64,000 nt of DNA from Hortaea werneckii (taxonomy: Eukaryota > Ascomycota > Dothideomycetes > Mycosphaerellales > Teratosphaeriaceae): assembly GCA_037044905.1 (NCBI GenBank), contig JBAOKB010000144.1:496001-560000 (forward strand). Direction: 5' to 3'. The translations under genes were made by a program, and so were the position numbers. Each line of letters opens with the position of its first letter. Position 1 is the stretch's first letter. The notes under the pieces were generated by a model, which did not search any database, was not told the origin of the DNA, and worked only from the letters and a program-made list of their open reading frames with translations. Positions 22,751-33,694 of the stretch are shown one piece after another.

Positions 22751-24029
22751 TTAAGGGTCAAAATTGTGGATCGAAAGCATGATGTCGTGGCCTCCTACGT
22801 GGGACTTTTTGCTGAACCGCTCCCCGGACTTCACGTTCCTTCCGTCGTTGTTGTTGCATAGATTGTGGATGGCTTTGTTGATGGAGTTGTGATCGGCGCA
22901 CCCGCCGTGATAGAAGCAGTCGGTTTGATGCGCGTCAGGATCAGATTTGGTCTGGCGGTTTATGCGTCGCCTCTGGGGCGACGGCGTGGCGACAGTATCG
23001 TTTTGCGGGAGATTTGCCAGGCCCTGGTCGATACAGTCCTGACTGTGCCTTCTGGATGGGGAGATTCTGTTGCAGATGTCGGTGATCAGGCTTGCTGAAA
23101 GCTGGCAAGCAGTTGGTGCTGAGGCTAAGACCAGGAGATCATTCTGGCTTTCTTGTGGAGGATAGGGTACGTTCATGGCTTCACAAGCCTCTCGCATGTT
23201 GCCAGTGAAGAAGACTTCGCAGATATTTTCTAGCGGGCGCAAAGGGCTAGCAGAGAGCGTAATCTCGAGGTCGTCTTGTCGCCTTGTAGGCGCAGTGGCC
23301 GTCGAGCTGGTCTCAAGCTTTTCCCCAAATAATTCCAAACCGGTTGCAGCCGCACCTCGTGAAGCAACGCCAGACCGTCAAACGCCACGCTGAATACCCG
23401 TCGTGGACAAGTCCCTTCTGCCCAGCGCATATAACGGCACCCAGGTCGAGCAACCAGGATACTCGAGCCAATTGGCATAACTGCCAATAGCCATGACACA
23501 CAACTCTGGCGTGGCCTCCATGATCCCGTTACAGCCTTTCCAGCCATCGCAAGTCTCCATGCACATTTCATTAGCAACGGCAGCATCGGGGGCATCCTGT
23601 GAAAGTATGATTGTAACGCTCCAGTCGGTTGCGAGGGCGGTGTCGCAGTGAAGTTTATTGGTTAGACCTTTCGAATTTCCTAAGGAAATGGTCCAGGTGT
23701 CTCAGTCGTATTTGCCCTTGTCGACGCCACACGGGCCAAGCGGTAGGCCGTCCTCATTGCTTGGTACATCACCAGTGGAGCCGCCAATTCCTAGAGTCTC
23801 GATTGTGACGCTTTGCGCAGGCACGAGATCCGTCGGCATCGGGGTGGTAAAATTGTAGGAAATCGAATCTGCAGTATCGGGTTGTCTCTTATCGAGACCG
23901 TCATCGGTGAGCCTTGGAAGCGGTCTGTCGGATCAATAGCGCTGATCGCCAATTGATTGTTGTGAAGACGCCGGACGTATCAGTCAAGTGAAAGGTAGCA
24001 GTCAATATCAGCAGCTTCCACAGCTCCAT
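22751..24029 (-). pseudogene. Decayed gene for a secreted cysteine-containing protein
   Basis: From the ATG at 24029 the first residues MELWKLLILTATFHLT look like a signal peptide. A 52-nt intron (23925-23976, weak GTCCGG donor, GACAG acceptor) would bring the reading into one long frame that continues to the stop at 22751. That frame is protein-like throughout but is interrupted by TGA at 23702-23704 and at 23378-23380. Recognisable pieces are HCDTALATDWSVTIILSQ, MCMETCDGWKGCNG, and a C-terminal module CFYHGGCADHNSINKAIHNL then RNVKSGERFSKKS. A similar C-terminal module recurs in fungal secreted proteins, but I cannot name the family. The stops could lie in unrecognised introns, but no good splice sites enclose them. 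Confidence 0.45.
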
Positions 24030-24374
24030 GGTTGCGAGGTAGGATGTTTATTCAAGATTGACCGATCAACACCAGGCGATAGTGGTGGAGGGTGATAGCT
24101 ACCGGCCCAGAAGGCAAGAAATGTCGTGGCATCGATCCACTAGCACGGTGTGCTATTTGAGAAAGTTACGATCAGCGGTCAGCCATCTCACGCATGCGAA
24201 CGCGCACTGAGGCCTACAGTGAGAAGGAATCATGACGAGAGTGAATTGTAGATAGGGTGTAGTAATAACAGGGGACAAATGTTCGGCTGGTAACACCTAC
24301 ATGTCACATTCTGTGAACAGAGGCCTTCAATCAGTCACTGTTGACCCAGATCGTGATAATGCTTAGACAAACTT
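24030..24374. other. Short intergenic region
   Basis: 345 nt upstream of the decayed secreted-protein gene and downstream of the next minus-strand gene. Nothing further is seen. Confidence 0.35.
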
Positions 24375-25106
24375 TCAGAGTGTAGCATGCACCACGAATC
24401 TGCGATTCAACAGCATCTCATTCCCACCATACCATGTCAACGCGCTTGCCCCATAGCTGACTTGGCCTCGTTCACCGCACGCGTCCAGTAGTCCATTCCT
24501 CTCCCAAAGGTCCACGACTTCATTAGCCCGTGTTCCTTGTTCGAGCCACGACCACAGCCTTTCCCTCATTCTAGACTTCACCATCTTTTTCACTTCCTCC
24601 TCATCCTGTCCCATACTCCGGACCCGGAACTCAAAGCTTGTCCAATAGTATTGCACGTATCTACATACTGCCCTCTCCACATCGATCCTCGTCGCCGCCC
24701 GCCCATGGAGTTGGAGGAATAACGTTTCTGCGGCGCCTTTGACGGCGACGTGCGGCGCTCTGGGATAGTGATGCTTCACATGATCATACATGCGCTGCAG
24801 CCCTTTTCGCGTCTGCACAGACTCTTCCGGCCATAGATTGGGTGCAGAGGCAAGTCGGTGTCGTCTAGCTTCAGCATATACATGTTCAGGGCAAATATAT
24901 CCAAAATTACATTCGTCCCAATGATCCCAGACCTCGTAGAGCAGGCGACCACGTGCCAGCGTCATTTCGCGAACATACTGTCGTTCAGCAACTGGTCTTG
25001 TGCTGGCAACGAAGACGTAGCCTGGCGCTTTGAATGTTTCGAAGTCGGCATTCGCGTGGAGTCGGATGACCTGTGTATACTCGGTATCATCATAGGGCAG
25101 CGCCAT
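24375..25106 (-). CDS. Uncharacterised fungal protein, 243 aa
   Basis: A single open frame from a true ATG (25106) to the stop at 24375. I do not recognise the family with confidence. The sequence is globular-looking: an alternating N-terminus (YTQVIRLHANADFETFKAPG), the block FGYICPEHVYAEARRHR, then a helical part (GLQRMYDHVKHHYPRAP, RIDVERAVCRYVQYYWTSFE, VKKMVKSRMRERLWSWLEQG). Basic and aromatic residues are mixed without low-complexity bias, which argues for a real gene. The helical part loosely recalls fungal DUF2293 proteins, but I would not rely on it. No intron signals are seen inside. Confidence 0.6.
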   Translation of the reverse strand: MALPYDDTEYTQVIRLHANADFETFKAPGYVFVASTRPVAERQYVREMTLARGRLLYEVWDHWDECNFGYICPEHVYAEARRHRLASAPNLWPEESVQTRKGLQRMYDHVKHHYPRAPHVAVKGAAETLFLQLHGRAATRIDVERAVCRYVQYYWTSFEFRVRSMGQDEEEVKKMVKSRMRERLWSWLEQGTRANEVVDLWERNGLLDACGERGQVSYGASALTWYGGNEMLLNRRFVVHATL

Positions 25107-25354
25107 TCGAAGCGAGTGCGTCAGAATGGCGAGCGAAGTTGGCGATTAATATGTTGACCCAGAACCATCTTAAGCCTAATCATGTGTGAGGCTGAGCCTC
25201 GCCGGATGCGACATTCTGGAAGGCGGGGGGCTTTGTTGCGAAAGCATAGTGGCGGCTCACCAATCGCAGAAGAAAGGGCCAGTCGTTTGTATGCTTTCTG
25301 CCCTTTGTGTACGTGATCAATGCGTAGAAGATTTATCGATCCATCGAAGTTGCT

Positions 25355-26617
25355 TCATCCTGGGACTACCTGAGTCAGAATCAAATCATCATCTACGAAG
25401 TCCTCGAGCTCGCCAATGGTAAATTCGCTGCAGTGTTTATGTTTAGACACCGTCTCATGTGTGGATGATACCTCAGCTTTGAGCACACTCTCTGCAGGCT
25501 CAGGCATTTGACGTGTTACAGATCCAGGCAATGAGCCTTTGGGTGCTGCTGCAGAACGCCATGTATGCAAAGGTTCAGCGAGGGACACGCAGTCGTCTGC
25601 TTTGACTGGGGAAGAGATAGCGCTTCTTGAGTCAGATTTTGGTTGAGACTTTATATTTTCATGAGCTGCAACGATCCGCGAAGGTATAGGAGGCGGCGGC
25701 ATCAACTTGCTGTCATTTGTCGTGAGTCTCTTTATAGCAGTAATGTCTGGCGTAGCTGCCATGGAGTGCGTTGAGAGCCCCTGGCTTACAGGCGGAGTAC
25801 ACCGCTTCCTTTCCTCTCCCGTATCCTCCTTCCCAGCAGCAGCCTCGTCAGAAAGCTTTTGAGAACAGTCTCCAAGCTCTTCGAGATCTTCTGCGGTGAG
25901 ATCAAAGTCGGCCGAATTGAAAGAAGGATTCCGTGCCTCTCTTGTCACTGCAGTCTCCTCGCAATTTAGCTCACGTGCAATCTGCGAGCTACTTCCGAGC
26001 TCATTCTCAAAGTCGTCCAAGTCCTCCCCCATCATCTGGGTCGGCTCAGACTGCACACGGCTTTGGTGGCCATGCTGTGGCGCTCGAGCCATTGGTGTTG
26101 TATCTAAAGACAGCTGACGTGGTATGGACGCCTCAGACCTGGCTATGGTCGGCGACAACTCCATCACTCCTAGAAGGCCTTCGTCATCCAGGGCATCCAT
26201 GTCATCCGATGCTGTTTGCTCCTTGCAACCAGGTTCCTTTGCGTTCTCGGGACACTTTGCGGTCTCCGTTTTCTTGCCTTTCCCTCCGTGGCCGCCAAAG
26301 AAAGCACCCAAATGCATCTGACTCCCACGAAACCCAAACCTGTCCCGTCTGACCTGTGTTCCAAGCATCGTCCGCTCTAGGTCGTCCTTCTCCCGCCGCT
26401 CCTTCTCTTGTCGCTTCTTCAGCGCTTCGGCTTTCTTCCGCTCCTGCTCCTTTGTACGCCATGCTCGTCGATCAAGCTCAATTGATCGCTCCAGTTGTTT
26501 CTTCTCGACATCGGAGAGAGGCTGCTGGGCACGAGACTTATAGGCCGCTTTCGCTTGTTTGATTGTCTGGCGTTGGACTACCGGCCCGGACTGCGGTTTA
26601 GGCATCGTCCTTGGCAT
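25355..26617 (-). CDS. Conserved-looking fungal protein, basic coiled-coil N-terminus and acidic motifs
   Basis: Single open frame, 420 aa from the ATG at 26617 (a second ATG at 26605 is also possible). Residues ~35-80 form a charged helix (KKQLERSIELDRRAWRTKEQ then ERKKAEALKKRQEKERREKD). Next comes MLGTQVRRDRFGFRGSQMHL, which looks like a conserved signature. The rest is Ser/Thr/Pro-rich with spaced acidic motifs (EDLDDFENELGSSSQIAREL, DLTAEDLEELGDCSQKLSDE, FTIGELEDFVDDDLILTQ). The acidic -DxFxxELxSSSQ- style motifs look like short docking motifs in a disordered protein, possibly nuclear. No function can be assigned. It lies head to head with COX4, 332 nt apart. Confidence 0.65.
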   Translation of the reverse strand: MPRTMPKPQSGPVVQRQTIKQAKAAYKSRAQQPLSDVEKKQLERSIELDRRAWRTKEQERKKAEALKKRQEKERREKDDLERTMLGTQVRRDRFGFRGSQMHLGAFFGGHGGKGKKTETAKCPENAKEPGCKEQTASDDMDALDDEGLLGVMELSPTIARSEASIPRQLSLDTTPMARAPQHGHQSRVQSEPTQMMGEDLDDFENELGSSSQIARELNCEETAVTREARNPSFNSADFDLTAEDLEELGDCSQKLSDEAAAGKEDTGEERKRCTPPVSQGLSTHSMAATPDITAIKRLTTNDSKLMPPPPIPSRIVAAHENIKSQPKSDSRSAISSPVKADDCVSLAEPLHTWRSAAAPKGSLPGSVTRQMPEPAESVLKAEVSSTHETVSKHKHCSEFTIGELEDFVDDDLILTQVVPG

Positions 26618-26949
26618 GGCAGTGACAAGGCCATGACGGAGGAGATGAAGTCAGTACGTGCAAAAGTGGCGTGCATAGGTTGCAGCCTGGCAGACGCGTG
26701 AGACGAAGAAGTCACATCCCACTACTGCTGCAGGGTGTCAACAATAGATCGGCCTGCCACAGGCCGTCACCGATCATGGATGGTCCCGAGGAATCCGTCA
26801 TGTTCTGCCTCAGGCAGTCACAATAGTCCGCCGGCGAATCCCGAAGCTCAGCAGCTTCGCGAGGGCTAGGGACATCGCATTGAAAGCTTCATTGCACACA
26901 CCCTCCGCTCTCTACCCCTACCGCCTTCACGCGTCACGATACCGAAATC
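26618..26949. promoter_or_regulatory. Divergent promoter, COX4 and unknown gene
   Basis: 332 nt between two divergent start codons. It should serve as a shared promoter region. No specific operator is identified. Confidence 0.5.
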
Positions 26950-27875
26950 ATGTTCCTCCGCCGAGCCGCCCCAGCGCTGACCAAGCGCACCGCCACCGCG
27001 GCCTTCCGCCCGGCCACCGTCGCAAGGAGAGGCTTTGCCGGAAGTGTTAGGAGATGTGAGTGACATTGGTCCAAAATTTGGTCGGGGGACAAGACATAAG
27101 AAGACGAAGGAGCATATTGGAGAGTTTCAAGCGTCGTTCGAGTGCCGGGATAGCGGATGCTGGAGGGATATGAGCTAACCAGTCTGCGCATGCAGTTGAC
27201 AACCCAAGGGAAGGCAACCCTAAGCCCGGCGAGCAGGACAAGCTCCTGACTCCTCTGTCTGGTACGCTCCAACTTCCACTGCATGCCTGGGAAGAGACCG
27301 CACCGCTTCAGAACGTTTAGGGCTGATATGTGACCGCAACAGAGATCAAGGATGAGCACGACCTTCTCCCGCCGGGTGGTGCCCCCGGTACCGTCCCTAC
27401 CGACCTTGAGCAAGCTACCGGTCTGGAGCGTTTGGAAATTCTCGGCAAGATGCAGGGCGTCGACGTGTTCGACATGAGGCCGCTGGACGCTAGCCGTGTC
27501 GGTATGTGAAAATACCACCCCAGGCTCTGCTCCAGGCAGTAAGAGGAAGATGGGACTGATACGATTTGCTCAGGTACCCTCGACGACCCGATTGTCGTGC
27601 GTTCGTTCGGTGACGAGCAGTACGTTGGCTGCACTGGCTGCCCTGCGGACTCTCACAACGTCATCTGGCTCACCACCTCCCGCGACCGGCCTATCGAGCG
27701 CTGCCCAGAGTGCGGCAGCGTCTACAAGCTTGACTACGTTGGCCCGCCCGAATCGCACGACGAGCACGGCCACGGTCACGGTGCACACGACATTCACCAC
27801 TCCAGCGACGGTGCCCACAACTTCGAGGGCGAGCCAAAGACCATGGCGGATTTCGTTAGGCCGGAATACAGATAG
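26950..27875 (+). CDS. COX4: Cytochrome c oxidase subunit IV (yeast Cox4, mammalian COX5B type)
   Basis: Four exons: 26950-27055, 27196-27261, 27343-27501 and 27574-27875. All introns are phase 1, and the introns of 81 and 72 nt have CTGAT branches. The product is 210 aa. Residues 1-33 are an Arg/Ala-rich, acid-free mitochondrial presequence (MFLRRAAPALTKRTATAAFR). The core shows the family zinc site: CTGCPADSH, then ERCPECGSVYKLDYVGP. Upstream is the conserved LERLEILGKMQGVDVFDM. The subunit sits on the matrix side of complex IV and binds one zinc ion. The C-terminus has a His-rich tail (DEHGHGHGAHDIHH), longer than in yeast and seen in other filamentous fungi. Confidence 0.96.
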
Positions 27876-28844
27876 ATGACCGGTATGGTGTAGCGAGAGA
27901 CTGGAGTGTGGGCTGTAGCAGTAGGCTGGACGGTGGGGCGCATGATTGTACAGATACTAAAGGTGGTAGCTGTTCACATACAGGTTTTTGCACTCCAAAA
28001 ACTCGCTGATGTTCGCTGATGTTTGTTCGCACGTGTCCGCTCTGACTGGCATTGAATTCGCTGCGTCAGGTTTATAAGGCCTTCCTAAATCTCTTCGTGG
28101 CTCTCTAGGCTTATGCGAAGTAGCTGAAACCGAAGTGACAGGTGGGCATGGGTAGCACCCTAGGAACGACATCTGGTTCGCCCTGAAAGATGGAGGCGAG
28201 AAAGCAAACAATATGTGTGAAGTTATGTCACTTTCTTTTGATTTAAACATGCACGTCTGCATTCACGTCTCCATTTTGGAATTGCATGCTGCATGGATTA
28301 AACGCGAGTGGGACTGTCTATCTGAAACAATTTGTCATTCTCGTACTACTGCACCATCTACACCACCTACACGATGACAACTTCTCCAGCTAGCCATGGA
28401 TAACCATGTTTCGTGCTACTCCTTCCTACAAATCGCCATGACGCGCGAGAATCTCTGTCGTATGGGCTCGAAAATGACAATGATTCCTAGGGTTAATTAG
28501 GGTTTTGCTTCTCATGCATCATGCACAGAGCACGAGGAAGAGGTGTATTCCCAGTCTCGCACAGGTCTTGGTGGTTTACCTTGCAGTCCAACCCAAGTAA
28601 ATGCTTAATTAGGATGGTACCCTGTGGCAGAAACACAGGTTTCTGAGATAAAGAAACCCTCCTAGTCTCCTGACGTCGCAAGTACAAATGCTCGACCTTG
28701 TAACGTGGCATTATGGTGAAGGCATGGTGAGGAACAACGTTCACTCCACACACGTCAGGCCCTCAGAGGTAACCCCTCTTTGGAGACCAAAGGCTCTGGA
28801 GGTCTTCCCGGCTGGTACGCCCCTGAAATAAAACCCACACTGGC
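27876..28844. other. Intergenic region between convergent COX4 and CGI121
   Basis: Nearly 1 kb of convergent 3' flank. I see no further gene; open frames 27957-28262 and 28493-28753 (-) lack family features. Confidence 0.4.
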
Positions 28845-29419
28845 CTATGAGCCTTTTAGCGCCATACTTCCAAGCACGTACGGTTCAGCGCCATCCACCG
28901 ATTCGATCTTGTAGACCTTCTTCAGTCGAGCTTCGTCACGCATTTCTCCCAATATCTTGTCGGTGAAAGCAACGGGCGTACCCTCGACGTGCTGAAGGAG
29001 GTGATCTTCCACGTTCTTGGCACTGACATCGCTACCTCCGACTTTAATGGCCAAGACGTCTTTTGTCGAATCATTGACGCCAAACCGCCGGAAGGACTCA
29101 GATATCTACCTCGAGGTTAGCAGTGTTCGGAGGAAAAGTGAGTGAGACGGACGTTGTTATTTTGAGATAGACTGAAGACGATTTCAGAGTGAACATTTTT
29201 GCTTTTCAATCTCTCCTGCAGCATGTCGTTGATAGCGCGAAAGCACCCTCCGAGCACCTGGTCTCGGGACAATATGGTTGCGGCATCGAGGAAAGCATAT
29301 TGAAAATCCGAATTGCCTTGGAGGAGCTGCTGACGGAGGAAGGGAGCATTGGCTAGATTGCGGAAGAGAATGATGTGAAGTGGCTGATTGGGCAAATGGG
29401 GAAGCGTTACGGTCTCCAT
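28845..29419 (-). CDS. CGI121: KEOPS complex subunit Cgi121/TPRKB
   Basis: Exon 1 is 29153-29419 (89 codons) and exon 2 is 28845-29105, together 175 aa (yeast 181). The protein belongs to the KEOPS/EKC complex that makes the t6A37 modification of ANN-decoding tRNAs; Cgi121 docks the tRNA 3' end and contacts Bud32. Family blocks are visible: LHIILFRNLANAPFLRQQLL, FLDAATILSRDQVLGG, NNNISESFRRFG across the junction, and VLAIKVGG. The 47-nt intron has a good CTAAC branch and GGTAG acceptor but a weak donor (AAC|GTCCGT). The splice is supported by the homology across it. Confidence 0.9.
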
Positions 29420-29749
29420 TTTGTTTCTCTATGCTTAGAACACGTACCGTGGCGAAGAATTGCAATGGTAGTCACTGACAATTCACCTCACTGAAGCTGC
29501 CAGGCACGCATTTCAGGCATACCTCACGCCTCAGAACCCGACTCAACCTAACCAACCAACCTTAAAATCGGCTACAAGCCCAGCCCATTTATTTTAGAGC
29601 CGGCACGGTTCAGCTGCAGTTACGCAGCCGAGGCAGCCTCGCCTCCACCTTTCCGTCCCGGCCTCGGTCGAAACGCGCCTCATACAGCGGCCTCTACCGT
29701 GGAAGTTCCCGTCGCGACAAAACATAAACGACACGGAACGAGGCGGAAG
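29420..29749. promoter_or_regulatory. Divergent promoter, CGI121 and Zn2Cys6 regulator
   Basis: 330 nt between divergent starts. No specific motif is called. The plus-strand frame is open back to a GTG at 29699, but the first ATG is 29750. Confidence 0.4.
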
Positions 29750-32581
29750 ATGCCATCAATCAAGCGAGGGCCAGACGACGACAACGACGGCGACCAGCAC
29801 CACGCACAACAGCAGTACAATGCTTCGCTCGCTCAGGAGCTGGCCGCCGCGGCCGCCATGGCTACGGCTCCAGCAGCACCGCCAGCAGCAGCACCACCGA
29901 GCGGACACGCGACACATGGATTGCCGACAAGCACCGTGAGCACAAACGATGGACCTCCGCCGAGGAAAAGGAACACTGGCTCGACACGTACAGGTCAGGC
30001 TTGCGATAGATGCAAGATACGAAAGATACGTTGCGACGCGACACCGGGAGGCTGCACACCGTGTAGACAGAATGGCAGCGAATGCCGGACTACGGATCGT
30101 ATCACAGGTCGCCAGATGGCAAGAGGCCAGGTCGAGCAGCTGGAGCATGAAGTCACGGGCTTAAAGATGTGGGTTGCCGAGTTGCAGAGCCAGATCAGAG
30201 CACAAGGGCAGGATCCCGTGGCGTCACCTGCAGGGGTGAGTGGAGACGTGTACGGGGTGGTGCCCCTGTCGCAGCCAAGTGAGCGGCAAACAGTAGCAGG
30301 CGAAAGCGCATATACCACCTATGTCGGAGGTATTGAGAGCAAGACGACCCGTGATGAGGGCAGCGAAAATGCCTCTCAAGGCTCCCTGCTTCCAGAGTTT
30401 CGCCAAGGTTGTATAGGCGACAACTATCTTGGTGTTGCTTCTTCCAACAACTGGCTCTCGCCTATCGAAGGCACCTCGCTTGCTCTTTTCGGCACCAAAA
30501 TCGACCTGACTGAATTTCTTCCGCCAGCACCCAACGCTGAAGCGGATGGCCTCTCCTATGAAAGTTTCTTGAAGCACGCCTTCAATAAATCCTCACCGCG
30601 GCCACCCAAGCCCGAGCTGCCATCTTTTGAGGAGTACAAAATGTACGCCGATATCTACTTCGTTGGGATTCAACCCTTCATTCCCATCCTGCATAAGCCG
30701 GATTTCATGTCCATGGTGGGCAAAATGTACAGCCAAACTCACGAACCGAACGCCGCGGAAGAAACAATGATACATATGGTGTTAGCGATCATGTTCTTCC
30801 AATGGTCTGCACGCAATCCAAGCGGAAGTGAGCAGTTCCGCGTATCGAGCTTTCAGCATTACCACTATGCGCTCAGCATTGTCCCACAATTGATGTCGAG
30901 TCATCAGATCCAAGACATTCAGGCGCTAGCACTGATCTGTTCGTACCTAAGATCCCAGCCGAGGCCGGGCGCCGCCTGGATGTTTACGAATCTCGTAATG
31001 GGCCTTGCTGTTGAAAGTGGGCTACACCGGAGTAACAAAGCTTGGCCGTCTACTGCGGCCGAAAAGGATAGACATCTCGTCGAGATGCGGAAGCGCATAT
31101 TCTGGTCTATCCTCTTACTGCATGTCGCCATTTCCGGGAAGCTTGGCCGACCCATGCCACTAAGGTCTGAAGATTTTGACATAGAAATTCCGGAAGAGGT
31201 CGACGACACTACTCCTGGCGAGAGCACGAGTTTGCCTAAGTGGAAGCGTTGCTCTTTTCGTGCAGGGATTCAAGGGTTTAAGCTCCTCAAGATTCTCATG
31301 AATGTGTACTCCACAATCTACAGCATTAGAAATGCAGGTGAACCCTACGAGGTTCGGGTGAGGCAGCTGGAAAAGGACTTGCAGACTTTCCAAAATAATG
31401 TTCCGCCAGAGCTTGCCGGAGGACCTCAAACTCGGGAAGAAGATAGAGTTCCGGCACTCTATCTTCAGCTCTCAAAGATCGAGTGCGATTTACTGCTCCA
31501 TCATCCAAGTCTGAACCGTTCCAGCAACTCTCAGACTGCTGCTGCCAACTTGGAGCTGTGCTTAGACGCAAGCAACAAGATGCTAACAGTTGCGGTACAA
31601 CTTAAGCGGTTGAAAAGTCTTGATACCACGTGGTTCTATACAACGGACTTCCTGGCTGCTATCTTCACTACTCTGTTTGCATTCTATGAGAAGAGAGAAA
31701 GTTTGACGCAGGAAGATGTGGGTAAGCTGAGGGATGACATGGAAAAGTGGCTGGAAGTGATGGGAGAAGTTGGAGAATTGCTAGGTAGGTTTCCTTTTAC
31801 AATCGTTTTCGCTTGCCGTAACTGACTGGATACAGGCACTGGGCCCAAACTTGAGGCGGCAATCCGCAATATAGTTGATTATTCTCTTACCCACATCAAC
31901 CGCCGCCTTGCGGAGCAAACGGCCTCTGCTGCATCCGCTGCGATAGCATCAGAAGCACAGCAGCAAGGCCTGAATCCGCAGCAACAGCAACCCCCCCAAC
32001 AGCACCAACCTCAGAGCTTCGGCGGTCAGGAATACTACGCCACGTCAGCCCATTATCCATACCAAGCCACCGAGAGTAACTCAAATCAGTATCAGCAGAA
32101 TTCTGCCACTGGTATGCAACATTACGACGGCTCAGCCTACAATGCCGAAGGCATGCAGCACAACATTGAAGCCCAGCTTAACGCGGAATTGAACAATGCC
32201 AATACCCACAACTCGCAGCACCAGACGCCTGCCAACTTTGCCATGGCATTTCAGCCACCTCCTCAATTACCCTCCCACGCCACATTCACTTCCCAACCTC
32301 CGTTTCCTAGTGGCTCAGCAGCGTGGAGACATTTCGCAGACAACATGATGGTGCCTACTTTGCAGCACGCCGCTGCCGATCTTCATCAGTTCCCAGCCGC
32401 GACCGCAAACATGGGCGCGCTGCAGTCCACGGGCAGCGACGGCACTGGTTCGGGTCTAAGTGCGCCTATGGCCGCTGCAGCGACTTTTGGGGAGATGCAA
32501 ATGCCCACCGATCCCACGCAGACGTGGCCGGGGATTGCGATTCAGTACGGAATGGGGACGGGGCATGGTGGAGGGGATTAG
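29750..32581 (+). CDS. Zn2Cys6 fungal transcription factor
   Basis: Exons 29750-31784 and 31836-32581; the 51-nt intron has a GTAGGT donor and a TAACTGAC branch. The product is 926 aa. An Ala/Pro/His/Gln-rich leader is followed by a zinc cluster, Cys at 85, 88, 95, 102, 105 and 112 (CDRCKIRKIRCD...CTPCRQNGSEC). Next comes a heptad dimerisation helix (QVEQLEHEVTGLKMWVAELQ). The fungal-specific TF domain lies at about residues 300-560 (YFVGIQPFIPILHKPDFM; KRIFWSILLLHVAISGKLGR, PMPLRSEDFDIEIPEE). After the intron the C-terminus is Gln/Asn/Ala-rich, a likely activation region. It should bind CGG-type sites as a dimer in the nucleus; the target pathway cannot be told. Confidence 0.9.
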
Positions 32582-33361
32582 TGCTCCTTTCGACTCACTT
32601 CGGATTATGACATCTGAGTCCGATCTCCTGCACTGAAGATCCTCGGAGGATGAGATTTGCTCTGTCTTCAAGATAAGCGGGGACGCTGGAGGGGAGCGTT
32701 GCACTGTAGCGATTATATATTGCGTTCGACTCTGTGATATCCCTGTATTAATACATTTGTCTCGGAAACAATAAAAGTACCTGTGCCAGCGCATAGAGCA
32801 GCATGGCGACCGTTGCCTTTCTCATTTAGAACTCCTCCTTTTCTGATGCTTGTGGAATCAAAGCCGGGTGTGGGCATCGTCTCCGAAATAGTCACCGCCA
32901 ATGTAGGCCACGTCAGACACGTTTGAGAGGATGAGAGGATGAAAGGATGGCATGTAACGCGATGCTCGCTGTAGTCACATTTCACATACTTACATAGATC
33001 TAATAGTGAGACCCTTCTTGAGAAGATCATGCTTTGGTTCGACTGTTAGTAAGAGGGACTTGGTGCAATTGTACCGGATTATGACATCTTGTTTGTGATC
33101 ATGTTGGTGCGGAAAACATGGGAGCCGGATTCGCCACTCGTTCTTGCTATGTTTGTCGTCCTCACTTCACGGCTCACGCGATATCTATTCCCTGAGGTTG
33201 TCAAAATGGTGAGAAGAGATCCACTGCACGCGAAAATTGAATGAAATGGAATGACACTGTTGTGTTCGTGGTGGTATGCCGGCCTCGTGGCACGGTCTTG
33301 GTCTGATTAAAGCCATCGCGAGGTGGACTTATATAATCTTCTTTTTGGGGGGATCCCCAAC
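32582..33361. other. Intergenic region
   Basis: 780 nt of 3' flank of the regulator and 3' flank of the next minus-strand gene. Nothing recognised. Confidence 0.4.
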
Positions 33362-33694
33362 TCACCGCCTCTCCTCCCTCGGCCTCCTCCTGTCATCCGG
33401 TCTCCCTTCCCTCGCCTCCTCTCTCATCCTCTGCGCCACGCCCAGGTAGAGGACCAGGCAATTTGGGCAGTACTGCCCAGTCCCCTCCGAGGCGCGAGCC
33501 GGCAGCTCCACACCCCAGTCCTCCCCTCCATATCCCTCCCACCCACAGAACTGGCACCATTCTGCGTACGACTCCCGGCATGGGAGCCCGCCCGCCCGCA
33601 CCGCGCTGCAGGGCGCCAGCGTCTTCACCATCCGGTAGGCGCACCCCTCGTTCACCCTGCACGGGAAGTAGAACGCGACGATGCTGCCGCACAT
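33362..33694 (-). CDS. Small cysteine-rich protein, unknown (110 aa)
   Basis: The open frame begins with a true ATG (33694). Nine cysteines lie at 2, 12, 18, 29, 39, 47, 50, 76 and 79, with two CxxC pairs (WCQFCGW and YCPNCL). The last 20 residues are Arg/Glu-rich. There is no signal peptide, so a zinc-binding intracellular protein is more likely than a disulfide-rich secreted one. The cysteine spacing resembles that of the protein at 40884-41153. I do not recognise a named family. The opposite frame (33393-33914) is also open because of GC bias, so reality of this gene is not certain. Confidence 0.45.
   Translation of the reverse strand: MCGSIVAFYFPCRVNEGCAYRMVKTLAPCSAVRAGGLPCRESYAEWCQFCGWEGYGGEDWGVELPARASEGTGQYCPNCLVLYLGVAQRMREEAREGRPDDRRRPREERR

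Noticed and set aside
23378..23704. In-frame TGA codons as selenocysteine sites
   Set aside because: Ascomycetes lack the selenocysteine machinery, and no SECIS-like element is apparent; decay is simpler.
31785..31825. C-terminus of the Zn2Cys6 regulator at 31825
   Set aside because: This is read-through into a 51-nt intron; splicing to 31836 keeps the frame and adds a long Gln-rich tail to 32581.
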